From assembly GCA_021769425.1 (NCBI GenBank), contig JAETSX010000017.1:31616-95615 (forward strand): DNA of 64,000 nt, read 5' to 3'. Under the pieces are notes generated by a model. That model did not search any database and had not been told where the DNA came from. It was given only the letters and a program-made list of their open reading frames with translations. The number at the start of each line of letters is the position of its first letter. Positions within the stretch are counted from its first letter, which is position 1. The translations under genes and the position numbers were made by a program. This DNA comes from Eubacterium sp. (lineage in GTDB: Bacteria > Bacillota > Clostridia > Lachnospirales > Lachnospiraceae). Positions 44,852 through 52,829 of this stretch are shown in pieces.

Positions 44852-45196
44852 ATGGACGTGGATGAATTAAAAAATTTATTGTTTGAAATGCTAGAGGGGA
44901 ATGGAGAGTTGTTTTCCGACCTGTCACTGGATGATGAAACGGACACTATATTTATCAAATCTGTTGATGGGGAAAGGTTTATTGTCACTGTTAGTCCTGT
45001 GACAGCGGATGAAACGCTCATAGAGCTGTGGGCAAAAAAGAATCCGGAATTGATGTCTCTTGCCCTCGGAGTATTAAATATGAGGGATTTAGGAGCTTTT
45101 ACAGAGGAGGAAGCTGACAAATATTTATCGGAAATTTTAGAACGTGCCGATAATTCTATTGTTGAGGATTTGGCTAAGCTTAGGAATGATGGATAA
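44852..45196 (+). CDS. Unknown 114-residue acidic protein, paralogue of the gene at 42739
   Basis: The protein (VDELKNLLFEMLEGNGELFS, DTIFIKSVDGERFIVTVSPV, NPELMSLALGVLNMRDLGAF) corresponds to the C-terminal half of the minus-strand protein at 42739. It is divergent from the HTH copy 2 gene. No function is known; the pairing with HTH and RHH regulators is suggestive of a self-regulated module. Confidence 0.7.
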   Translation: MDVDELKNLLFEMLEGNGELFSDLSLDDETDTIFIKSVDGERFIVTVSPVTADETLIELWAKKNPELMSLALGVLNMRDLGAFTEEEADKYLSEILERADNSIVEDLAKLRNDG

Positions 45197-45225
45197 AAAG
45201 TGGTTTATTTGTATAATAATTTAGG

Positions 45226-45260
45226 AAAAAGAGGAATTGGCAGTTTGTCAATTCCTTTTT
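45226..45260 (+). terminator. Intrinsic terminator after the gene at 44852
   Basis: AGGAATTG (45232-45239) pairs with CAATTCCT (45249-45256), flanked by an A-tract and a T-tract. Confidence 0.8.
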
Positions 45261-45430
45261 ATATTGCTTTATTGTAACGGAATAGGACTTGTCATGGTTC
45301 TTTTTACGTTGTATTGAACCTGTTATGAAAGCATGGAATTTTGCTCTTTATAGACATCTAAAAATCAAAATACTATAATGGTATCTGGCAGGAAGATAGT
45401 TGTATATGATTAAGTATTGCAGAAAGAGGA

Positions 45431-45568
45431 ATGAAAATGATGACGAGTTATGAAGAATATTGGACATGGAACTTAACCTTACTTTGGGGATATGCGATTA
45501 TGTGTGCAAAATGTCTGAATCCTGACAGAAAAGAAAAATCGGAGCGTAATTCAGGCAGAACATTCTAA
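45431..45568 (+). CDS. 45-residue peptide, function unknown
   Basis: A frame of 46 codons has AGAGGA just before its ATG. The product (MKMMTSYEEYWTWNLTLLWG) has a short hydrophobic stretch and two cysteines (CAKCLNP). The other roughly 600 bases between 45,197 and 46,030 show terminators but no convincing gene. Confidence 0.35.
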   Translation: MKMMTSYEEYWTWNLTLLWGYAIMCAKCLNPDRKEKSERNSGRTF

Positions 45569-45887
45569 ATGTAAAATGTTTTTCTCATTTTGCATCTTCA
45601 TTCTGGGACATTTTTTCTAAGTCTGTCCAGTTCCAATGTTTATGAATTAAACCTATAGAATCTGCTTAGACAGCCTGGCCTGGCGTTAGGCTGCTTTGCC
45701 AAACATTGTGGTAATCTCACCCAAAATCATTAAAAGTCCCACTCAATCCTTAGTTTTATACAGTATACCTTTCGGCTGTGAACTATGAAGGAATATGGCA
45801 GCAAAATGTGCTTGTCTGTTCCTGCAAAATGAGGGGATAGTTATTGAGAGAGGGATAGGGTTATATCGGCCGAAACAGAATAAGAAC

Positions 45888-45938
45888 CAATACAGAAAGA
45901 CCATAGTCCCATTCCGGACTGTGGTTTTTTTGTATTGG
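45888..45938 (+). terminator. Extended terminator hairpin upstream of the XRE gene
   Basis: ACCATAGTCC (45900-45909) pairs with GGACTGTGGT (45916-45925) and is followed by a T run. An outer CCAATACA/TGTATTGG pair (45888-45895 with 45931-45938) extends the structure. Confidence 0.7.
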
Positions 45939-46030
45939 GCAAATCGGATTGTACGGTGCCGTTCTCCGACAGCCTCCTGATTTTTTACTCGGAAAAGAAC
46001 AGGAAAGTAAGAAAATCAGGAGGTCAGAAT

Positions 46031-46348
46031 ATGTATTATGATGTGCAGAAAAGCGCAGAAAGGATAAGGGATTTAAGGACAGGCAGCAATTTAACCCAGA
46101 GCGAGGCGGCAGAGAGGATGGGATTTTCCCTCAGCGGATACCGTAAGCTGGAGCAGGCACAGAATGGGGGAAGTATAGACAGTCTGATAATGGTAGCAGA
46201 TTATTACCATATTTCCCTTGATTATCTGGTATTTGGAGAGGAACGGGATTACATAACGAGTCTGTCCGTGGGTTTGACAGACAGTCAGAAACGGGTTGTC
46301 CGGGCTACCATAGCAAGCCTGATACAGAACATAAAAAAATTTTCGTAG
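46031..46348 (+). CDS. XRE-family HTH regulator
   Basis: The ATG at 46031 has a perfect AGGAGG and gives 105 residues. The HTH is AERIRDLRTGSNLTQSEAAE followed by FSLSGYRKLEQAQNGGS, then IDSLIMVADYYHISLDYLVF, the typical regulator-dimer region. It heads the block that leads to the recombinase and may control excision. Confidence 0.85.
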   Translation: MYYDVQKSAERIRDLRTGSNLTQSEAAERMGFSLSGYRKLEQAQNGGSIDSLIMVADYYHISLDYLVFGEERDYITSLSVGLTDSQKRVVRATIASLIQNIKKFS

Positions 46349-46972
46349 AGGTAACCGCCACACGGTTACTAAGTAACCGAACTGTGGTCTCTGCTTTTGG
46401 GAGAAAAGGTTATACAATGGCATTACGAACTGAATAGGACAAGCACACATTCCGATATATTTTCGCTTTGCCTTGTGGCAGAGTGGCCGGAACCCATTTC
46501 GTGCCATGATAATCCTGCATGGTGTCCCACTGAGTTGTTTTGCGGAAGAAATAAAGTTTCTTCCCGGATAAGTTGGAGAGCATCCTGTTGCCCGTGAAGG
46601 ATTGGAGCAGAGGTTACGGCCTACCAGAGCAGCGGCTGGGGGTAATGAATTATACGGACACCACGATTGCAGAAGATAATCCTTTCGTGGGAGCGGCGAC
46701 CTGCACATGAATCCGGATGGGCTGGCAGAAGTGCAGTGGGAACGGGCGAGGTTCCATGTGTGTAACCCGGCTGGGGGATGAGAGGAATGGCTGGCTGCGT
46801 ATGCAGCCGGTTGTCCTCTGATATAAACGCTTTTGCCCCAAAGAAGAAACGGCAGGAATAAAAATACAGGGCTTTATGGGGGCGGGAGCGTTTATATGGG
46901 AGGATAACATAGCCGGCAGAGTTTTCCCTTTATAGTATGGTAAAAAGCAGATATTTTGATTGGAGGTCATTT
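46349..46972 (+). ncRNA. Candidate structured non-coding RNA region
   Basis: About 620 bases lack a convincing gene but are rich in paired arms. GTAACCG/CGGTTAC lies near 46352. CTGCAC/GTGCAG lies near 46701-46736. A near-continuous long hairpin with a GTAT loop spans 46782-46818 (GGCTGC/GCAGCC at its tip). A long-range pair, ATATAAACGCT (from about 46820) with AGCGTTTATAT (ending near 46897), encloses the 3' part. No known RNA family is recognised. It could be a regulatory leader, a replication origin or an unknown RNA. Confidence 0.4.
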
Positions 46973-47353
46973 ATGATGGGCTACGAAAAAAACCAAATAG
47001 TAAAAGGTATTTTGTTTATAAGCAGCATGAAGTGTCAGGAGAATGTGGAGCGGATGGCGGTGCAGATAACAATGCAGTGTGCGGGGAGAAACATTCTAGT
47101 GGAAGATGTGGCGGTGGAGCATAACCTGATTGGAGATATGGATATGGACAGGCCGGTGATAAAGTCTGTCGTCAATGCTGTTGTAAACAGGGGTTATGAG
47201 GTTCTGGCGCTCCGTAACCAATATGATGTGACAGAGGATGATTCGGATTGGGAGAAATTTGTGGGCAGCATGGCGGATATGGGTGTGCAGGTGTATCTGG
47301 CAGATGCGGATGAGTTTGTTGGCAGTGTTTATGGAGGGGACAGTGGAGATTAA
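46973..47353 (+). CDS. Resolvase-domain-like protein, probably inactive
   Basis: The gene starts at or near 46973 (GGAGG upstream) and encodes 126-127 residues. The segment RPVIKSVVNAVVNRGYEVLA, then DDSDWEKFVGSMADMGVQVY resembles the core of a serine-recombinase catalytic domain. The catalytic Ser motif (YxRxS) and the SRxxR-type arginines are missing. The N-terminus (VKGILFISSMKCQENVERMA) has a different beginning. It could be a degenerate recombinase used as an accessory factor. The next gene overlaps its end. Confidence 0.5.
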   Translation: MMGYEKNQIVKGILFISSMKCQENVERMAVQITMQCAGRNILVEDVAVEHNLIGDMDMDRPVIKSVVNAVVNRGYEVLALRNQYDVTEDDSDWEKFVGSMADMGVQVYLADADEFVGSVYGGDSGD

Positions 47354-47696
47354 AAGAGGCGACATTATCATTGTGGATTTGGGACAGCATGAAACATCAG
47401 TCCAGTCGGGAATCCGGCCTTGTGTTGTTATGAGCAACGATTTGGCAAACAGGCACAGCCCGGTTATCACGGTCGTGCCGCTTACTTCAAAGATACGGAA
47501 AAAACAGTATCTGCCAACTCATGTATTTTTGAACAGTTACAAGAATACCGGGCTGGGATGCCACAGCCTTGCCCTCTGCGAGCAGATTACGTCCGTTGCT
47601 TTTTCGGATGTTTTGGAGGTGGCAGGCAGGGTAAGCGGGAGAAAGCTGGCTGAGATAGGCCATGCTGTTAAGGTACAGTGTGGATTGGCGGCATGA
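47343..47696 (+). CDS. MazF/PemK-type endoribonuclease-like protein
   Basis: A GTG at 47343 behind GGAGG gives VEIKRGDIIIVDLGQHETSV and 117 residues; an ATG at 47331 is also possible. GIRPCVVMSNDLANRHSPVI, then VVPLTSKIRKKQYLPTHVFL and CEQITSV are MazF-family signatures. MazF toxins cut mRNA and are normally paired with an antitoxin. No obvious MazE-like antitoxin precedes it, unless the resolvase-like protein or the small following protein plays that role. It may instead serve as a regulator in the recombinase operon. Confidence 0.85.
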   Translation: MEIKRGDIIIVDLGQHETSVQSGIRPCVVMSNDLANRHSPVITVVPLTSKIRKKQYLPTHVFLNSYKNTGLGCHSLALCEQITSVAFSDVLEVAGRVSGRKLAEIGHAVKVQCGLAA

Positions 47697-47720
47697 AAGT
47701 GAGGAAGTGGGTGTGACAGG

Positions 47721-47855
47721 TTGGATGCTTTAACTTTAGCAAAGAAATTAGCGGTTCTTGCAAGGATATATGCGTTAGGGTTATTAAATGAAGATGAATA
47801 TACAAGAACGAGAAACAGAATTATGCAGGAACACAACGTAGTAACATTTGAATAA
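47721..47855 (+). CDS. SHOCT-like 44-residue protein
   Basis: A TTG start at 47721, 24 bases after the MazF stop, gives MDALTLAKKLAVLARIYALG, then LLNEDEYTRTRNRIMQEHNV. The LLNEDEY-type ending resembles SHOCT-type short C-terminal domains. It completes a three-gene run before the recombinase leader. The ribosome site is weak (GAGGAAG, distant). Confidence 0.45.
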   Translation: MDALTLAKKLAVLARIYALGLLNEDEYTRTRNRIMQEHNVVTFE

Positions 47856-47928
47856 TTGTAATATCTTGTGAAGGGCAGGAAAAAATAAATTTTTTATCTG
47901 CCTTTCGCACATTGGTTAACATTTTCTT

Positions 47929-47991
47929 TTTGATATATAGTAAAGCCAGAAACAAGATAAGAGTTTGTTTCTGGTTTTACTATATATCAAA
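47929..47991 (+). repeat. 27-base inverted repeat upstream of the recombinase gene
   Basis: Bases 47929-47944 pair perfectly with 47976-47991. After one G:T pair, CCAGAAACAA (47946-47955) pairs with TTGTTTCTGG (47965-47974), leaving a nine-base loop. The right arm ends four bases before the AAGGAGG of the recombinase. It could be a terminator-attenuator, an operator or a recombination-related site. Confidence 0.7.
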
Positions 47992-48007
47992 GGAAGGAGG
48001 AACAGGA

Positions 48008-49696
48008 ATGGCAGGAGAAGTGGAAGTCATCAAAGCGGTAGAAGGAAACGGAATCAGACGCAGGAATATGGTTGGCAATGGCCTTTCGATTGAAAGAAAA
48101 AGAGTGGCGGCATATGTGCGGGTGAGTACCGACGGCGAAGAACAGTTACAGAGCTTTCAGTCACAGAAAACATATTATCAAGAGAAGATTTCCAAAGAAA
48201 AAGAGTGGGTAATGGTTGGCATCTATGCGGATGAAGCGATTACAGGAACTAAGACAGTCAAGAGAGACGGTTTCCTGAAAATGATTAACGACTGCATGGC
48301 AGGCATGATTGATGTTATCCTCACAAAATCCATATCCAGATTTTCTCGTAATCTGGTAGATACCCTTCAATATGTCCGTATGCTCAAAGAAAAGGGGATA
48401 GCGGTTATTTTTGAAAAAGAGAATATTAACACGCTTTCAATGGAAAGTGAGATGGCATTGGCATTGCTTTCCACCCTTGCTCAGAATGAAGTGGAATCGT
48501 TATCTGCAAATGTAAAAATGGGAATCAAAATGAAAATGAAACGTGGCGAAATGATGGGGTTCAATGGCTGCCTCGGTTATGATTACCATCCAGAGGATAA
48601 GAGTATTACTGTAAATCCGGGGGAGGCAGAGATTGTTCGTGAAATATTCGATATGTATTTAAGAGGGTATGGTGCGCCGACAATAGCAAAGGAACTGACC
48701 AGGCTTGGAAGAAAGAACAAGAAAGGGGAAGTGAAATGGACAGAAAGCGGGATAAGGACGATTATCAATAATGAAAAGTATAAGGGAGACCTCCGGCTGG
48801 GAAAAACCTTTACAGTTGATCCGATTTCAAAGCGCAGGCTTGAAAATATGGGCGAAGAAGAACAGTATTATATCAAAGAACACCATGAGCCTATCGTTTC
48901 ACCCGAAATATGGGATGCAGCACAGGAGATTAAAAAGAGCCGCTACCGCAAAAATGCAATGTCCATTGTGGGAACAAGAAAGAAGTACAGTAGGAAATTT
49001 GCTTTCAGCAGTATGTGTGAATGTGGATTTTGTGGAAAGTATCTAACGAGACGTGCCCATAATCAGACAACAACACAGACAAAGCCGGTATGGAAATGCA
49101 GGACTGCTACCAATTTTGGCATTGAGAACTGTCCGCACAGCAAGTCAATCGACGAGGCAATCATTGAAAATGCCTTCATTGAAATGTTTCATCTACTTGC
49201 AGACAACTTTGATGATGTTCTGGATTTGGTTATCCATTCTGTTGAGGAGACATTATCGAATGATGAAAGTGCCATTAAGTTGCAAAAGGTAAATAAAACT
49301 CTTGACTTGCTGGAATCAAAGAGAAAGAAATTGACCGATATGCTGTTAGATGATAAGATTACGAAAGAGGCATACGATGCAAAGTATAATGAATTGACAC
49401 GAAAGATTAACCAGACAAAAGGGGAACGCTCGTTGTATTCTTCAAATGTAGAGGCACAAAAGCATGTCAGCCAGAGAATGAAAGAGATTCGTGCCTGTAT
49501 TACAGAGGCGGATATGCTTGATAAATTCGACAGAGCAGTTTTCGAGAGCATTGTTGAAAAGGTGATTGTTGGTGATATGAATGAGGATGGAATAGTCGAT
49601 CCATATAAGCTGACATTTGTGCTGAAAGGTATGGATGACAGAACCATTCCGGATGCGAAAAACCGATATAAAAATTTGAATAAGAAAGTTGGTTAG
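48008..49696 (+). CDS. Large serine recombinase
   Basis: The ATG at 48008 follows GGAAGGAGG, and the protein has 562 residues. The catalytic Ser is in AAYVRVSTDGEEQ near residue 38; the arginines are in TKSISRFSRNLVDT. The recombinase domain follows (GYDYHPEDKSITVNPGEAEI), then a zinc ribbon (CECGFCGKYLTRR, then CRTATNFGIENCPHS) and a coiled coil. Such enzymes integrate and excise Tn1549/Tn4451-type elements without host factors. It is the most likely integrase of this ICE. Confidence 0.93.
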   Translation: MAGEVEVIKAVEGNGIRRRNMVGNGLSIERKRVAAYVRVSTDGEEQLQSFQSQKTYYQEKISKEKEWVMVGIYADEAITGTKTVKRDGFLKMINDCMAGMIDVILTKSISRFSRNLVDTLQYVRMLKEKGIAVIFEKENINTLSMESEMALALLSTLAQNEVESLSANVKMGIKMKMKRGEMMGFNGCLGYDYHPEDKSITVNPGEAEIVREIFDMYLRGYGAPTIAKELTRLGRKNKKGEVKWTESGIRTIINNEKYKGDLRLGKTFTVDPISKRRLENMGEEEQYYIKEHHEPIVSPEIWDAAQEIKKSRYRKNAMSIVGTRKKYSRKFAFSSMCECGFCGKYLTRRAHNQTTTQTKPVWKCRTATNFGIENCPHSKSIDEAIIENAFIEMFHLLADNFDDVLDLVIHSVEETLSNDESAIKLQKVNKTLDLLESKRKKLTDMLLDDKITKEAYDAKYNELTRKINQTKGERSLYSSNVEAQKHVSQRMKEIRACITEADMLDKFDRAVFESIVEKVIVGDMNEDGIVDPYKLTFVLKGMDDRTIPDAKNRYKNLNKKVG

Positions 49697-49730
49697 CATA
49701 GCATTTCAAAAAGTAGAAAGGGTAAGAAAA

Positions 49731-49877
49731 ATGAACACTCAGAATGACTTTTTGGATAATGCAGTGGATGATGGAGTTGTAACAGATGGGGCAGGGGATT
49801 TGGACGCTGAAATGTGTTCTTATATACAAAACGACACGGAAGAAATGTGTTCATCTTTGCGTAACGACACATGTTGA
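49731..49877 (+). CDS. 48-residue acidic protein, function unknown
   Basis: From the ATG at 49731 the product is MNTQNDFLDNAVDDGVVTDG and so on, strongly acidic, ending CSSLRNDTC. An internal near-repeat (MCSYIQNDT, MCSSLRNDT) is visible. The ribosome site is weak. It could be a small partner of the recombinase. Confidence 0.4.
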   Translation: MNTQNDFLDNAVDDGVVTDGAGDLDAEMCSYIQNDTEEMCSSLRNDTC

Positions 49878-50249
49878 AACCGTTTGCTTGCTCACCCGGA
49901 AAGCCCGCTAAATCAAAGGGTTTGGGCGATTAGAGGTCGATATGTTTCTGTGTTTTCTGTTTGGTGGGACTGAAGATATGTTTCCTTGGAGCAGGTGGGG
50001 TAAGAAAAAATGAACTTTCGGCGAAAGGCTGAATTTTGTCGAATAGAGATTTTGGTCAAGGATTGGAGAAAAACAAAAAACGCTATTTGATGGAGTCTGA
50101 AAGCGACAATGTAAACCGTTAGTTGACGGAATTTGCTGAAATAGTGTTTTTGATGTGGTGGTTTTTCCTTAACGTTTATGCAATAATAAATCAATCATAT
50201 ATATGAGGATTACAATTTTGTCAATACAAGTGTATGGAGGAAGTGTTGT
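49878..50249. other. Non-coding interval, probable right-end region of the element
   Basis: The 370 bases contain no convincing gene. AAAACGCTATTT and AAATAGTGTTTT near 50075 and 50140 are inverted, with a long loop. The 3' part is AT-rich and probably holds the promoter of the next gene. The junction of the ICE with its host may lie here or further downstream; no direct repeat that would prove an attachment site is seen within the window. Confidence 0.3.
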
Positions 50250-50987
50250 ATGAGTTTAGGAAAAAACATTCAGTATTTGAGAAAACAAAAGAAGATTACT
50301 CAGGAACAGTTGGCTGAGATTATGTCTGTTTCCCGCCAAACCATATCCAGATGGGAAGCGGAGGAAATTATCCCGGAGTTGAATAAGCTGATTGATTTAA
50401 GTGATTTATTTGCCTGCAAGTTGGATGCTTTAGTCAAAGCAGATATGCTTGATTGCGAGAAAATCTATTCAGAGGTTACGATAAAGCGGGTGAACGCATT
50501 TAGGACGGCGAGATACGTTATGGTTACGCCGAACCCGGAGGATGATGTCAATGAATATATGGATAACTGGGCACAGAAATCAGGCCTGCGGAAGCTGCAT
50601 CCGGATGCAATGAGGATTGAATGGGATTTTCCGTATGTTTCATCTGAATTGCAAAATAGATTTGGCCTTCGCGGATATGTAGCAGCATATATCTTGCCGA
50701 TAGGATTCGAAACGAACTGTCCGGGCGTGGAATTTGCAAATCAGGAAACTGCTGATTATGCGGTTATTACAATATATGATCCTTTTGTGGCGGCTTTTGA
50801 AAGGATTCCTAATGCTTATGAGAAAATACTGGAGTATATGCAGGCAAATGGATTTCGTGAAAAACCGAAGAATGATATTTTATCCTGCTTTGAGCATGTG
50901 TATGAAAAAGAAGGGATTACTTACATGGATGTATATATTCATGTGGACGGTGTTTCAAAGACAGATAGTTTTACGAATTTTTCATAG
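50250..50987 (+). CDS. XRE-family regulator with C-terminal GyrI-like effector domain
   Basis: The 245-residue protein has an N-terminal HTH (GKNIQYLRKQKKITQEQLAE, MSVSRQTISRWEAEEIIPEL). The C-terminal 160 residues resemble the GyrI/AraC effector-binding fold (YVMVTPNPEDDVNEYMDNWA, GYVAAYILPIGF, DYAVITIYDPFVAAFERIPN). Proteins of this design sense small hydrophobic molecules. GGAGG precedes the start. Confidence 0.85.
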   Translation: MSLGKNIQYLRKQKKITQEQLAEIMSVSRQTISRWEAEEIIPELNKLIDLSDLFACKLDALVKADMLDCEKIYSEVTIKRVNAFRTARYVMVTPNPEDDVNEYMDNWAQKSGLRKLHPDAMRIEWDFPYVSSELQNRFGLRGYVAAYILPIGFETNCPGVEFANQETADYAVITIYDPFVAAFERIPNAYEKILEYMQANGFREKPKNDILSCFEHVYEKEGITYMDVYIHVDGVSKTDSFTNFS

Positions 50988-51379
50988 TGTTGATAGATGA
51001 CAGCAAGATAGAAGGTTTGCTTGAAAATAAGGTTTGCGATTTGGATAGAGGTGAAGTAAAATTTTATTCCCGACACACTCTCCGGCAAAACCCCGTACTT
51101 TCGCTCTGTAGTATAAAATTTTCGTCTCAGGGAATATTGAAACCGTCTGTCTGCTTTCAAAGAAAGCCCAATAATACGGGAAATTCCGGGCATATAGAGC
51201 TGCTATGTGGCTGCGTTATCAGTTTGGTTGGACTGGTAGCACAGCCATATTTTTACCCCTGGGGTAAAAGCAGTAAAAGGAATGTATTTTTTAACAAAAC
51301 TCATATCCAATATATCAGTAACATGATATACTGAAAACAATGAGGAATTTGGGCGGGACCAAAAGACGGGCAGGGCCTT
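50988..51379. other. Non-coding interval with a perfect palindrome
   Basis: No convincing gene is present in these 390 bases. A perfect 19-base palindrome, TTTTACCCC-T-GGGGTAAAA (51251-51269), and a TATCA/TGATA dyad near 51316-51331 lie before the DUF3795 gene and could be operators. A TATACT box near 51331 may be its -10 element. Confidence 0.45.
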
Positions 51380-51943
51380 ATGGGGAGAGACATTTTGAAA
51401 GATTTTACAAGATTAGATTTATTGTTTTCTTTGTGTGGATTAAATTGCGGACTATGTCCTATGCACCTGGATGGGCATTGCCCGGGATGCGGCGGCGGTG
51501 AAGGAAACCAGTCCTGCAAAATAGCCAGATGCAGCCTGCAGCATGGGAAGCCGGAATATTGCAGCCAATGTCAGGAGTTTCCATGTAAAAAATATGAGTA
51601 TATTGATGCGTTCGATTCGTTTGTCACACATCAGAATCAGAAAAAAGATTTGGAGAAGCAGCAGGAAATCGGTGTGGAGGCGTACAGGGCAGAGCAGGAA
51701 GAGAAAATCCGTATTCTGAAGTGGCTGCTGCAAAACTGTAATGACGGACGGAAAAAGACATTTTTCTGTGTGGCCGTGAATCTTCTGGAATTCGAAGATG
51801 TGAGAAACGTGATGGCGCAGATAAAATCAGATGAAACATTTGGAGAACTATCATTAAAAGAAAAGGCTGTTTATGTGACAGGGCAGTTTCAGAAGGCGGC
51901 AGATAAGCAGGGTATTGTGTTAAAACTGAGAAAGAAAAAGTAA
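51380..51943 (+). CDS. DUF3795 cysteine-rich protein
   Basis: The 187-residue protein has a metal-binding-like cysteine array in its first half: SLCGLNCGLCPMHLDGHCPG, CGGGEGNQSCKIARCSLQHG, EYCSQCQEFPCKKYE. This pattern defines DUF3795 proteins, whose role is unknown. The second half is helical and charged. The sequence LLFSLCGLNCGLCP near the start is typical of the family. Confidence 0.8.
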   Translation: MGRDILKDFTRLDLLFSLCGLNCGLCPMHLDGHCPGCGGGEGNQSCKIARCSLQHGKPEYCSQCQEFPCKKYEYIDAFDSFVTHQNQKKDLEKQQEIGVEAYRAEQEEKIRILKWLLQNCNDGRKKTFFCVAVNLLEFEDVRNVMAQIKSDETFGELSLKEKAVYVTGQFQKAADKQGIVLKLRKKK

Positions 51944-51962
51944 TTTTGCCTGGGAGGTCGTG

Positions 51963-52266
51963 ATGGATAGAAAAGAAATCGTGAAATATTTTTATGAAGT
52001 TGTGGTGACGAATCATCTGCTGGAAGAAGTCGGGAAATATATATCTGAGGACTGTGTGCATAAAAATGGAGAAGAATTGATTCTAATAGGAATTGAAGGA
52101 ATGAGAAGCCATCTTATTGCAGTAAAGAATACATATCCCGATTATTCTATGAAGATCATCAGGCAGTATTGTGACGGTGATCATGTTATCTCTGAGTTTA
52201 GAAATATTGTTTCAGGAAGGGCTTATAAAGCCTGAAGATTGTACGGATAAATTAGGAGAAAATTGA
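51963..52266 (+). pseudogene. SnoaL-like (NTF2-fold) protein with internal deletion
   Basis: The first frame (MDRKEIVKYFYEVVVTNHLL, CDGDHVISEF) runs as a normal SnoaL-like protein to about residue 78, then ends RNIVSGRAYKA at 52235. The adjacent frame reads EILFQEGLIKPEDC to 52266, matching the usual C-terminus of the family. The middle part, including the conserved strand after SEF, is missing. This is best explained by an internal deletion of roughly 120 bases with loss of frame. Confidence 0.6.
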
Positions 52267-52269
52267 AAA

Positions 52270-52788
52270 ATGTTTGAGTCTGATATAGAATTAAAATTGG
52301 CAGATTGTCCGGAACAGGTGGCTGCTATTGTAAAGGAAACAATACAAAAAGTATATCCTCATTATTATCCGTCAGGTGCAGTGCAGTTCTTTCTTGATCT
52401 GCACAGTGAAGCAAGGATTGAAGAAGTGATGTATTCCGAAAAAATCTATTTTGCGATGGTACAGGGAAACATCATAGGAACCGGGAGCATCCGGAAGAAT
52501 GAGATTTGCAGATTGTTTATTTTGCCTGAATATCAGGGAAAGGGATATGGAAGCAAATTGATGGATTTGCTGGAAACAAGGATTTTGGAAAATTATCCCA
52601 GGGTTCATGTAGACGCTTCTTTCCCGGCGGAAAGTATGTATCTGAAACGGGGGTATCAAATTATTTCGTATGAAAAGATTGAAACGGAAAACGGAGATTT
52701 CCTCTGCTATCATACTATGGAAAAAGAGATGTGCAGGAATTTTTCTGTATTGGAAACTGGGATTTCAGGTATTAAGGGAGCAGAATGA
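52270..52788 (+). CDS. GNAT-family N-acetyltransferase
   Basis: The 172-residue protein has the acetyl-CoA binding segment ICRLFILPEYQGKGYGSKLM (motif A, residues about 78-97) followed by DLLETRILENYPRVHVDASF and YLKRGYQIISYEKIE (motif B). The substrate is unknown. It follows the SnoaL remnant directly. Confidence 0.9.
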   Translation: MFESDIELKLADCPEQVAAIVKETIQKVYPHYYPSGAVQFFLDLHSEARIEEVMYSEKIYFAMVQGNIIGTGSIRKNEICRLFILPEYQGKGYGSKLMDLLETRILENYPRVHVDASFPAESMYLKRGYQIISYEKIETENGDFLCYHTMEKEMCRNFSVLETGISGIKGAE

Positions 52789-52829
52789 AGACTACCTGAT
52801 GGTATTGGAATTGCAGGAATAAGAAGACT

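Larger units (their letters stand above)
1..49900. mobile_element. Tn1549/CTn-class integrative and conjugative element (left end outside window)
   Basis: The stretch carries the full logic of a Gram-positive ICE: ParM/ParR-like partition genes, MobC and a MOBP-type relaxase, VirD4, VirB4, PrgI/VirB3-like, TrbL/VirB6-like and Maff2 proteins, a VirB1-like hydrolase, a large methylase-helicase, a sortase with an LPXTG substrate, and a large serine recombinase near the right end. Cargo includes a fluoride channel and an ECF-controlled set of secreted proteins. The left end is outside the window. The right end lies somewhere after the recombinase (49,697) and before the accessory genes, but no attachment site can be identified with confidence. 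Confidence 0.75.

Noticed and set aside
45795..45980. 61-codon open frame
   Set aside because: No good ribosome site, passes through an extended terminator, composition not protein-like.
46349..46972. Group II intron, tRNA or known riboswitch in the structured region
   Set aside because: No domain V-like hairpin, cloverleaf or intron-encoded protein could be recognised, so it is reported only as a candidate structured region.
49878..50249. Precise attachment site of the ICE
   Set aside because: Without the left end in the window no direct repeat can be compared, so no site is claimed.
50987..51334. 115-codon open frame
   Set aside because: No ribosome site or recognisable fold; it spans the 19-base palindrome and probable promoter of the DUF3795 gene.
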